Shown here: in pieces, positions 25,145 through 37,400 of the stretch
How positions within the stretch are numbered: the stretch's first letter is position 1
Layout: each line of letters starts with the position of its first letter
NCBI RefSeq assembly: GCF_040183065.1
Contig: NC_091132.1
Span: 162,505,102-162,569,101, forward strand
Origin: Periplaneta americana
Taxonomy: Eukaryota > Arthropoda > Insecta > Blattodea > Blattidae
DNA length: 64,000 bases
Direction of reading: 5' to 3'
Notes under the pieces: model-generated
The model's input: only the letters and a program-made list of their open reading frames with translations
The model's database searches: none
Told to the model about the DNA's origin: nothing
Translations under genes and position numbers: made by a program

Positions 25145-28100
25145 ATGAATACAAAGAAATCGGGGAAAGTTAAGTGGAAAACGATAAGAATACAATGAAA
25201 ACGGGGAAAGTTAAGAGGAAAACGATAAGAATACAATGAAAACGGGGTAAGTTAAGTGGAAAACGATAAGAACACAAATGATGCGCGAAAAATTAAGTGG
25301 AAAACAATAAGAATACAAAGAAAACGCGGAAAGTTAGGAGGAAAACGATATGAATACAAAGAAATCAGGGAAAGTTAAGTGGAAAACGATAAGGATACAA
25401 TGAAAACGGGGAACGTTAAGAGGAGAACGATAAGAATACAAAGAAAACGGAGTAAGTTAAGTGGAAAACGGTAAGAATACAAAGAATGCGCGAAAAATTG
25501 AGTGGAAAACGATAAGAATACCAAGAAAACGCGGAAGGTTAAGAGGAAAACGATATGAATACAAAGAAATCGGGGAAAGTTAAGTGGAAAACGATAAGAA
25601 TACAATGAAAACGGGGAAAGTTAAGAGGAAAACGATAAGAATACAATGCAAACGGGGTAAGATAAGTGGAAAACGATAAGAATACAAAGAATGGGCGAAA
25701 ACTTAAGTGGAAAACGATGAAATAGAAAGAAAACGCGGAAGGTTCAGAGGAAAACGATATGAATACAAAGAAATCGGGGATAGTTAAGTGGAAAACGATA
25801 AGAATACAATGAAAACGGGTAAAGTTAAGAGGAAAACGATAACAATACAATGAAAACGGGGTAAGATGAGTGAAAAATGATAAGAATACAAAGAATTCGC
25901 GAAAAATTAAGTGGAAAACGATAAGAATACAAAGAAAACGGGGAAAGTTAAGAGGAAAACGATAAGAATACAATGAAAACGGGGAAAGTTAAGAGGAAAA
26001 CGATAACAACACAATGAAAACAGGGTAAGATAAGTATAAAACGATAAAAATACATAGAATGCGCGAAAAATTAAGAGGAAAGCGATATAAATACAAGGAA
26101 AATGCGGAAGGTTAAGAGGAAAACGATATGAATACAAAGAAACCGGGGAAAGTTAAGTGGAAAACGATAAGAATACAATGAAAACGGGGAAAGTTAAGAG
26201 GAAAACGATAAGAATACAATGAAAACGGGATAATTTAAGTGGAAAACGATAAGAATACAATGAAAACAGGGAAAGTTAAGAGGAAAACGATAAGATTAAA
26301 ATGAAAACGGGGTAAGTTAAGTGCAAACCGATAAGAATACAAAGAATTCGCGAGAAAATAAGTGGAAAACGATGTAAATACAAAAAAAAAACGGGGAAAG
26401 TTAAGAGGAAAACGATAAGAATGCAATGAAAACGGGGTAAGTTAAGTGGAAAACGATAAGAATACAAATGATGCGCGAAAAATTAAGTGGAAAACGATAA
26501 GAATACAAGGAAAACGCGGAAGGTTAGGAGGAAAACGATATGTATACAAAGAAATCGGGGAAAGTTAAGTGGAAAACGATAGGAATACAATGAAAACGGG
26601 GAAAGTTAAGAGGAAAACGATAAGACTACAATGAACACGGGGTAAGTTAAGTGGAATACAGTAAGAATACAAAGAATTCGCGAAAAATTAAGTGGAAAAC
26701 GATATAAATACAAAGAAAACGGGGAACGTTAAGAGGAAAACGATAAGAATAGAATGAAAACGGGATAAGTTAAGTGGAAAACGATAAGAATACAAAGATT
26801 GCGCGAAAAATTAAGAGGAAAACGATAAGAATACAAAGGAAACGCGGAAGGTTAAGAGAAAAACGACATGAATACAAAGAAATCGGGAAAAGTTAAGTGG
26901 AAAACGATAAAATTACAATGAAAACGGGGAAAGTTAAGAGGAAAACGATAAGAATAAAATGAAAACGGGGTAAGATAAGTGGAAAACGATAAGAATACAA
27001 AGAATGCATGAAAAATTATTTGGAAAACGATAAGAATACAAAGAAAACGCGGAAGGTTCAGAGGAAAACAATATGAATACAAAGAAATCGGGGAAAGATA
27101 AATGGCAAACGATAAGAGTACAAAGAAAACGGGGAAAGTTAAGAGGAAAACGGAAGGAATGCAATGAAAACGGGGTAAGATAAGTGGAAAACGATAAGAA
27201 TACGAAGAATTCTCGAAAAATTAAGTGAAAAACGATAAGAATACAAAGAAAACGGGGAAAGTTAAGAGGAAAACGATAAGAATACAATGAAAACGGGGTA
27301 AGTTAAGTGGAAAACGAAAAGAATGCTAGGAATGCGCTGAAAATTAAGCGGAAAGCAATAGAATACAAAGAAAACGCGGAAGGTTAAGAGGAAAACGATA
27401 TGAAAACAAAGAAATCGGGGAAAGTTAAGTGGAAAACGATAAGAATGCAATTAAAATGGTGAAAGTTAAGAGGAAAATGATAGGAATACAATGAAAACAG
27501 GGTAAGTTAAGTGGAAAACGATAAGAATACAAAGAATGCGCCAAAATTTAAGTGGAAAACGATAATAATACAATGAAATCGCGGAAGGTTAAGAGGAAAA
27601 CGATTTGAATACAAAGAAATCGGGGAAAGTTAAGTGGAAAACGAAGAGAATACAATGAAAACGGGGAAATTTAATAGGAAAACGATACGATTACAATGAA
27701 AACGGGGTAAGATAAGTGGAAACCGATAAAAATACAAAGAATGCCCGAAAAATTAAGTGGAAAACGATATAAATACAAAGAAAATGCGGAAGGTTAAGAG
27801 ATAAACGATATGAATACGAAGAAATCGGGGAGAGTTAAGTGGTAAATGATAAGAATACAATGAGAACGGGGAAAGTTATGAGGAAAACGATAAGAATACA
27901 ATGAAAACGTGATAATTTAACTGAAAAACGATAAGAATACGATGAAAACGGGGAAAGTTAAGAGGAACACCATAAGAATAAAATGAAAACAGGGTAAGTT
28001 AAGTGGAAAACGATAAGAATACAAGAATTCGCGAAAAATTAAGCGGAAAACGATATAAATACAAAGAAAACGGGGAACGTTAAGAGGAAAACGATAAGAA

Positions 28101-31100
28101 TACAAAGAAAACGGGTTAAGTTAAGTGGAAAACGATAAGAATACAAAGAATGCGCGAAAAATTAAGTGGAAAACGATATAAATACAAAGGAAACGCGGAA
28201 GGTTAAGAGGAAAACGATATGAATACAAAAATATCGCGGAAAGTTAAGTGCAAAACGATATGAATACAAAGAAAACGGGGAAAGTTAAGAGGAAAACGAT
28301 AAGAATACAATGAAAACGGAGTAAGATAAGTGGAAAACGATAAGAATACAAAGAATTCGCGAAAAATTAAGTGGAATACGATAAGAATACAAAGAAAACG
28401 GGGAATGTTAAGAGGAAAACGATAAGAATACAATGAAAACGGGTTAAGTTAAGTGGAAAACGAAAAGAATGCAAAGAATGCGTTGAAAATTTAGTGGAAA
28501 AGGTTAAGAATACAAAGTAAACGCGGAAGGTTCAGAGGAAAACGATATGAATTCGAAGAAATCGAGGAAAGTTAAGTGGAAAACGATACGAATACAATGA
28601 AAACGGTGAAAGTTAAGAGGAAAACGATAAGAATACAATGAAAAGAGGGTAAGTTAAGTGGAAAACGATAAGAATACAAAGAATGCGCGAAAAATTAAGG
28701 GGAAAACGATAAGAATACAATTAAATCGCGGAGGGTTAAGAGGAAAACGATATGAATACAAAGAAATCGGGGAAAGTTAAGTGGAAAACGATAAGAATAC
28801 AATGAAAACGGGGAAAGTTAAGTGGAAAACGATACGAATTCAATGAAAACGGGGTAATTTAAGTGGAAAACGATAGGAATAAAAGGAATGCGTGATAAAT
28901 TAAGTGGAAAACGATAAGAATACAAAGAAATCGGAGAAAGTTAAATGGAAAACGATAAGAATACAATGAAAACGGGGAAAGTTAAGAGGAAAACGATAAC
29001 AACACAATGAAAACAGGGTAAGATAAGTGGAAAACGATAAAAATACATAGAATGCGCGAAAATTGAAGTGGAAAGCGATATAAATACTAGGAAAATGCGG
29101 AAGGTTAAGAGGAAAACGATATGAATACAAAGAAACCGGGGAAAGTTAAGTGGTAAACGATAAGAATACAATGAAAACGGGGTACGTTAAGTGGAATACG
29201 AAAAGAATGAAAGAATGCGCTGAAAATTAAGTGGAAAAGGTTAAGAATACAAAGTAAACGCGGAAGGTTCAGAGGAAAACGATAAGAATACAAAGAAATC
29301 GGGGAAAGTTAAGTGGAAAACGATAAGAATACAATGGAAACGGTGAAAGTTAAGAGGAAAACGATTAGAATACAATGAAAACAGGGTAAGTTAAGTGGAA
29401 AACGATAAGAATACAAAGAATGCGCGAAATATTAAGTGGAAAACGATAAGAATACAATGAAATCGCGGAAGGTTAAGAGGAAAACGATACGAATACAATG
29501 AAAACGGGGTAAGTTAAGTGGAAAAATATAAGAATAAAAAGAATGCGCGAAAAATTAAGTGGAAAACGATAAGAATACAAAGAAAACGCGGAAGGTTAAG
29601 AGGAAAACAATATGAATACAAAGAAATCGGGGAAAGTTATGTGGAAAACGATAAGAATACAATGAAAACGGGGAACGTTAAGAGGAAAACGATAAGAATA
29701 CAATGAGAACGGGGTAAGATAAGTGGAAAACGATAAAAATACAAAGAAAATGCAGAAGGTTAAGAAGAAAACGATATGAATACAAAGAAATCGTGGAAAG
29801 TTAAGTGGTAAACGATAAGAATATGATGAAAACGGGGAAAGTCAAGAGGAAAACGATAAGAATACATTGAAAACGGGATAAATTATGTGGAAAACGATAA
29901 GAATACAAAGATTGCCCGAAAATAAAGTGGAAAACGATAAGAATACTAAGAAAACGCGGAAGGTTAAGAGGAAAACGATATGAATACAAAGAAATCGGGG
30001 GAAGTTAAGTGGAAAACGATAAGAATACAATGAAAACGGGAAAAGTTAAGAGGAAAACGATAAGAATACAATGAAAACGGGGTAAGTTAAGTGGAAAACG
30101 ATAAGAATACAAATGATTCGCGAAATATTAAGTGGAAAACGATAAGAATAAAAAGAAAACGCGGAAGGTTAGGAGGAAAATGATTTGAATACAAAGATAT
30201 CGGGGAAAGTTAAGTGGAAAACGATAAGACTACAATGAAAACGGGTAAAGTTAAGAGGAAAACGATAAGAATACAAAGAAAACGGGGTTAGTTAAGTGGA
30301 AAACTGTAAGAATAAAAAGAATTCGCGAAAAATTAAGTGGAAAGCGATATAAATACAAAGAAAACGTGGAAATTTAAGAGGAAAACGTTAAGAAAACAAT
30401 GAAAACGCGGAAGGTTAAGAGGAAAACGATATGAATACAAAGAAATCGGGGAAAGTTAAGTGGAAAACGATAAGAATACAATGAAATCGCGGAAGGTTAA
30501 GAGGAAAATATATGAATACAAAGAAATCGGGGAAAGTTATGTGGAAAACGATAAGAATACAATGAAAACGGGGAAAGTTAAGAGGAATACGATAAGAATA
30601 CAATGATAACGGGGTAAGATAAGTGGAAAACGATAAGAATACAAATAATGCGCGAAAAATTAAGTGGAAAACGATAAGAATACAATGAAATCGCGGAAGG
30701 TTAAGAGGAAAATATATGAATACAAAGAAATCGGGGAACGTTAATTGGAAAACGATAAGAACACAATGAAAACGCGGAAAGTTAAGAGGAAAACGATACG
30801 AATACAATGAAAACGGGGTAAGTTAATTGGAAAAAGATAAGAATAAAATGAATGCGCGAAATATTAAGTGGAAAACGATAAGAATACAAAGAAAACGCCG
30901 AAGGTTAACAGGATAGCGATATGAATACAAAGAAATCGGGGAAAGTGAAGTGGAAATCGATAAGAATACAATGAAAACGGGGAAAGTTAAGAGGAAAACG
31001 ATAAGAATACAATGAAAACGTGGTAACATAAGTGGAAAACGATAAAAATACAAAGAATGCGCGAAAAATTAAGTGGAAACCGATAAGAATACAATGAAAT

Positions 31101-32027
31101 CGCGCAAGGTTAAGAGGAAAACGAATCGAATACAAAGAAATTGGGGAAAGTTAAGTGGTAAACGATAAGAATATAATGAAAACGGGGAAAGTCAAGAGGA
31201 AAACGATAAGAATACATTGAAAACGGGATAATTTAAGTGGAAAACGATAAGAATACAATGAAAACGGGGTAAGTTAAGTGGAAAACGATAAGAATACAAA
31301 GAATGCGCGAAAAATTAAGTGGAAAACGATAAGAATACAATGAAATCGCGGAAGGGTAAGAGGAAAACGATACGAATACAATGAAAACGGGGTAAGGTAA
31401 GTGGAAAAATATAAGAATAAAAAGAATGCGCGAAAAATTAAGTGGAAAACGATAAGTATACAAAGAAAACGCGGAAGGTTAAGAGGAAAACAATATGAAT
31501 ACAAAGAAATCGGGGAAAGTTATGTGGAAAACGATAAGAATACAATGAAAACGGGGAAAGTTAAGAGGAAAACGATAAGAATACAATGAAAACCGGGTAA
31601 GATAAGTGGAAAACGATAAGAATACAAAGAATTCGCGAAAAATTAAGTGGAATACGATAAGAATACAAAGAAAACGGGGAATGTTAAGAGGAAAACGATA
31701 AGAATACAATGAAAACGGGTTAAGTTAAGTGGAAAACGAAAAGAATGCAAAGAATGCGCTGAAAATTTAGTGGAAAAGGTTAAGAATACAAAGTAAACGT
31801 GGAAGGTTCAGAGGAAAACGATATGAATTCGAAGAAATCGAGGAAAGTTAAGTGGAAAACGATACGAATACAATGAAAACGGTGAAAGTTAAGAGGAAAA
31901 CGATAAGAATACAATGAAAAGAGGGTAAAGTAAGTGGAAAACGATAAGAATACAAAGAATGCGCGAAAAATTAAGTGGAAAACGATAAGAATACAATTAA
32001 ATCGCGGAGGGTTAAGAGGAAAACGAT
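25145..32027 (+). repeat. Satellite higher-order repeat, copy D (mosaic, one monomer shorter)
   Basis: Aligns with copy A at offset 16555 until about 28900 and at 16514 afterwards, so one 41-bp monomer is missing near 28900. Diagnostic bases change allegiance. It is A-type at about 26037 (TATAAAAC), 26269 (AACAGGG), 26799 (AGATTGCG) and 27845 (TAAATGATAAG), but B-type at about 29878 (ATAAATTATG), where copies A and E share the other state. I read this as a recombinant copy. No gene. Confidence 0.88.
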
Positions 32028-34970
32028 ATGAATACAAAGAAATCGGGGAAAGTTAAGTGGAAAACGATAAGAATACAATGAAAACGGGGAAAGTTAAGAG
32101 GAAAACGATACGAATACAATGAAAACGGGGTAATTTAAGTGGAAAACGATAAGAATAAAAAGAATGCGTGATAAATTAAGTGGAAAACGATATGAATACA
32201 AAGAAAACGCGGAAGGTTAAGAGGAAAACGATATGAATACAAAGAAATCGGGGAAAGTTAAGTGGAAAACGATAAGAATGCAATGAAAACGGGGAAATTA
32301 AGAGGAAAACGATAACAACACAATGAAAACAGGGTAAGATAAGTGGAAAACGATAAAAATACATAGAATGCGCGAAAAATGAAGTGGAAAGCGATATAAA
32401 TACATGGAAAATGCGGAAGGTTAAGAGGAAAACGATATGAATACAAAGAACCCGGGGAAAGTTAAGTGGTAAACGATAAGAATACAATGAAAACGGGGTA
32501 AGTTAAGTGGAAAACGAAAAGAATGAAAGAATGCGCTGAAAATTAAGTGGAAAAGGTTAAGAATACAAAGTAAACGCGGAAGGTTCAGAGGAAAACGATA
32601 TGAATACAAAGAAATCGGGGAAAGTTAAGTGGAAAACGATAAGAATACAATGGAAACGGTGAAAGTTAAGAGGAAAACGATTAGAATACAATGAAAACAG
32701 GGTAAGTTAAGTGGAAAACGATAAGAATACAAAGAATGCGCGAAAAATTAAGTGGAAAACGATAAGAATACAATTAAATCGCGGAAGGTTAAGAGGAAAA
32801 CGATACGAATACAATGAAAACGGGGTAAGTTAAGTGGAAAAATATAAGAATAAAAGGAATGCGCGAAAAATTAAGTGGAAAACGATAAGAATACCAAGAA
32901 AACGCGGAAGGTTAAGAGGAAAACAATATGAATACAAAGAAATCGGCGAAAGTTATGTGGAAAACGATAAGAATACAATGAAAACGGGGAACGTTAAGAG
33001 GAAAACGATAAGAATACAATGAGAACGGGGTAAGATAAGTGGAAAACGAGAAAAAAAATACAAAGAATGCGCGATAAATTAAGTGGAAGACGATATAAAT
33101 ACAAAGAAGATGCAGAAGGTTAAGAAGAAAACGATATGAATACAAAGAAATCGGGGAAAGTTAAGTGGTAAACGATAAGAATATGATGAAAACGGGGAAA
33201 GTCAAGAGGAAAACGATAAGAATACATTGAAAACGGGATAATTTATGTGGACAACGATAAGAATACAAAGATTGCGCGAAAATTATGTGGAAAACGATAA
33301 GAATACTAAGAAAACGCGGAAGGTTAAGAGGAAAACGATATGAATACAAAGAAATCGGGGGAAGTTAAGTGGAAAACGATAAGAATACAATGCAAACGGG
33401 AAAAGTTAAGAGGAAAACGATAAGAATACAATGAAAACGGGGTAAGTTAAGTGGAAAACGATAAGAATACAAATGATTCGCGAAATATTAAGTGGAAAAC
33501 GATAAGAATACAAAGAAAACGCGGAAGGTTAGGAGGAAAACGATTTGAATACAAAGATATCGGGGAAAGTTAAGTGGAAAACGATAAGACTAGAATGAAA
33601 ACGGGTAAAGTTAAGAGGAAAACGATAAGAATACAAAGAAAACGGGGTTAGTTAAGTGGAAAACGGTAAGAATACAAAGAATTCGCGAAAAATTAAGTGG
33701 AAAGCGATATAAATACAAAGAAAACGTGGAAATTTAAGAGGAAAACGATAAGAAAACAATGAAAACGCGGAAGGTTAAGAGGAAAACGATATGAATACAA
33801 AGAAATCGGGGAAAGTTAAGTGGAAAACGATAAGAATACAATGAAATCGCGGAAGGTTAAGAGGAAAATATATGAATACAAAGAAATCGGGGAAAGTTAT
33901 GTGGAAAACGATAAGAATACAATGAAAACGGGGAAAGTTAAGAGGAATACGATAAGAATACAATGATAACGGGGTAAGATAAGTGGAAAACGATAAGAAT
34001 ACAAATAATGCGCGAAAAATGAAATGGAAAACGATAAGAATACAATGAAATCGCGGAAGGTTAAGAGGAAAATATATGAATACAAAGAAATCGGGGAACG
34101 TTAAGTGGAAAACGATAAGAACACAATGAAAACTCGGAAAGTTAAGAGGAAAACGATACGAATACAATGAAAACGGGGTAAGTTAATTGGAAAAAGATAA
34201 GAATAAAAAGAATGCGCGAAATATTAAGTGGAAAACGATAAGAATACAAAGAAAACGCCGAAGGTTAACAGGAAAGCGATATGAATACAAAGAAATCGGG
34301 GAAAGTTAAGTGGAAAACGATAAGAATACAATGAAAACGGGGAAAGTTAAGAGGAAAACGATAAGAATACAATGAAAACGGGGTAACATAAGTGGAAAAC
34401 GATAAAAATACAAAGAATGCGCGAAAAATTAAGTGGAAAACGATAAGAATACAATGAAATCGCGCAAGGTTAAGAGGAAAACGAATCGAATACAAAGAAA
34501 TTGGGGAAAGTTAAGTGGTAAACGATAAGAATACAATGAAAACGGGGAAAGTCAAGAGGAAAACGATAAGAATACATTGAAAACGGGATAATTTAAGTGG
34601 AAAACGATAAGAATACAATGAAAACGGGGTAAATTAAGTGGAAAACGATAAGAATACAAAGAATGCGCGAAAAATTAAGTGGAAAACGATAAGAATACAA
34701 TGAAATCGCGGAAGGTTAAGAGGAAAACGATACGAATACAATGGAAACGGGGTAAGTTAAGTGGAAAAATATAAGAATAAAAAGAATGCGCGAAAAATTA
34801 AGTGGAAAACGATAAGTATACAAAGAAAACGCGGAAGGTTAAGAGGAAAACAATATGAATACAAAGAAATCGGGGAAAGTTATGTGGAAAACGATAAGAA
34901 TACAATGAAAACGGGGAACGTTAAGAGGAAAACGATAAGAATACAATGAGAACGGGTTAAGATAAGTGGA
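32028..34970 (+). repeat. Partial, more diverged HOR copy E
   Basis: After the end of copy D the sequence does not restart the HOR but continues with sequence matching about 12200-15100 of copy A (GATACGAATACAATG then AATGCGTGATAAATTAAG). Substitutions and small indels are clearly more frequent than among A-D (for example ACCCGGGG near 32451, an extra run of A near 33051, CATGGAAAATG near 32403). At 33240 it has ATTTATGTGG like copy A, so that state is probably ancestral. The switch uses a roughly 430-bp block that is duplicated inside the HOR. Confidence 0.82.
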
Positions 34971-37400
34971 AAACGATAAGAATACAAATGATTCGCGAAA
35001 TATTAAGTGGAAAACGATAAGAATACAAAGAAAACGCGGAAGGTTAGGAGGAAAACGATATGAATACAAAGATATCGGGGAAAGTTAAGTGGAAAACGAT
35101 AAGACTACAATGAAAACGGGTAAAGTTAAGAGGAAAACGATAAGAATACAAAGAAAACGGGGTAAGTTAAGTGGAAAACGATAAGAATACAAATGATTCG
35201 CGAAAAATTAAGTGGAAAACGATAAGAAAACAAAGAAAACGCGGAAGGTTAGGAGGAAAACGATATGAATACAAAGACACCGGGGAAAGTTAAGTGGAAA
35301 ACGATAAGACTACAATGAAAACGGGTAAAGTTAAGAGGAAAACGATAAGAATACAATGAAAACGGGGAGCGTTAAGAGGAAAACGATAAGAATACAATGA
35401 GAACGGGGAAAGTTAAGAGGAAAACGATACGAATACAATGAAAACGGGGTAAGTTAATTGGAAAAAGATAAGAATAAAAAGAATGCGCGAAATATTAAGT
35501 GGAAAACGATAAGAATACAATGAAAACGGGGAACGTTAAGAGAAAAACGATAAGAATACAATGAAAACGTGGAAAGTCTAGAGGAAAACGATAACAATAC
35601 ATTGAAAACGGGATAATTTAAGTGGAAAACGATAAGAATACAATGAAAACGGGGAAAGTAAAGAGGAAAACGATAAGAATTAAAATGAAAACGGGGTAAG
35701 TTAGGCGGAAAGCGATAAGAATACAAAGAATTCGCGAAAAATTAAGTGGAAAACGATCTAAATACAAAGAAAACGGGGAATGTTAAGAGGAAAACGATAA
35801 AAATACAATGAAAACTGGGTAAGTTATGTGGAAAACGATAAGAATACAAATGATCCGCGAAGAATTAAGTGGAAAACGATAAGAATACAAAGAAAACGCG
35901 GAAAGTGAAAAGGAAAACGATATGAATACAAAGAAATCGGGGAAAGTTAAGTGGAAAACGAAGAGAATACATTGAAAACGGGGAAAATTAAGAGGAAAAC
36001 GATAAGAATACAAAGAATACGCGGAAGGTTACGAGGAAAACGATGTGAATACAAAGAAATCGGGGAAAGTTAAGTGAAAAACGATAAGAATACAATTAAA
36101 ACGGGGAAAGTTAAGAGAAAAACGATAAGAATACAATGAAAACGGGGTAAGATAAGTGGAAAACGATAAAAATGCAAAGAATGCGCGAAAAATTTAGTGG
36201 AAAACGATATAAATACAAAGAAAATTCGGAATGTTAAGAGTAAAACGATATGAATACAAAGAAATCGGAGAAAGTTAAGTGGAAAACGATAAGAATACAA
36301 TGAAAACGGGGAAAGTTAAGAGGAAAACAATAAGAATACAATGAAAACGGGATAATTTAAGTGGAAAACGATAAGAATACAATGAATGCGCGAAAAATTA
36401 AGTGGAAAACGATAAGAATACAAAGAAAACGCGGAAGGTTAAGAGGACAACGATATGAATACAAAGAAATCGGGGAAAGTTAAGTGGAAAACGATAAGAA
36501 TACAATGAAAACGGGGAAAGTTAAGAGGAAAACGATAAGAATAAAATGAAAACGGGGTAAGTTAAGTGGAAAACGATAAGAATACAATGAAAACGGGATA
36601 AGTTAAGTGGAAAACGAAAGAATACAAAGAATGCGCGAAAAATTAAGTGGAAAACGATAAGAATACCAAGAAAACGCGGAAGGTTAAGAGGAAAACGATA
36701 TGAATACAAATAAATCGGGGAAAGTTAAGTGGAAAACGATAAGAATACAATGAAAACGGGGAAGGTTAAGAGGAAAACGATAAGAATACAATGAAAACGG
36801 GGTAAGATAAGTGGAAAACGATAAGAATACAAAGAATGCGCGAAAAATTAAGTGGAAAGCAATAAGAATACAAAGAAAACACGGAAGGTTAAGAGGAAAA
36901 CGATATGTATACTAAGAGATCGTGGAAAGTTAAGTGGAAAACGTTAAGAATACAATGAAAACGGGGAAAGTTAAGAGGAAAACGATAAGAATACTATGAA
37001 AACGGGATAAGTTAACTGGAAAACGAAAGAATACAAAGAATGCGCGAAAAATTAAGTGGAAAACGATAAGAATACCAAGAAAACGCGGAATGTTAAGAGG
37101 AAAACGATATGAATACAAATAAATCGGGGAAAGTTAAGTGGAAAACGATAAGAATACAATGAAAACGGGGAAGTTTAAGAGGAAAACGATAAGAATACAA
37201 TGAAAACGGGGTAAGATAAGTGGAAAACGATATGATTACAAAGAATGCGGGAAAAATTATGTGGGAAACAATAAGAATACAAAGAAAACGCGGAAGGTTA
37301 AGAGGAAAACGATATGAATACAAAGAGATCGGGGAAAGTTAAGTGGAAAACGATAAGAATACTATGAAAACGGGGAAAGTTAAGAGGAAAACGATAAGAA
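34971..37400 (+). repeat. 41-bp satellite, HOR-like monomers without the 6924-bp order
   Basis: Units keep the core consensus (AAGTGGAAAACGATAAGAAT with CGGGGAAA, CGGGGTAA, ATGCGCGAAAAA or GCGGAAG endings) and the about 205-bp cycle, but the linear order no longer matches copies A-D. Local duplications are seen: the ACGGGATAAGTTAA(G/C)TGG then AACGAAAGAATAC segment near 36594 recurs near 37003 (about 410 bp, ten monomers). No gene. Confidence 0.88.

Noticed and set aside
8590..32027. CRISPR-like array of short repeats
   Set aside because: Repeats are contiguous with no unique spacers, the genome is eukaryotic and there are no cas genes.
8590..32027. Pure assembly artefact as the explanation of the HOR copies
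   Set aside because: The copies differ by copy-specific substitutions, a 4.2-kb deletion and a single-monomer deletion, which a simple duplicated contig would not produce; an assembly error in copy number still cannot be excluded without reads.
8590..37400. CENP-B box in the satellite monomer
   Set aside because: The CGGG and the A two bases before it are present in many units, but the TTCG required further upstream is TACA-like; the motif is not met.
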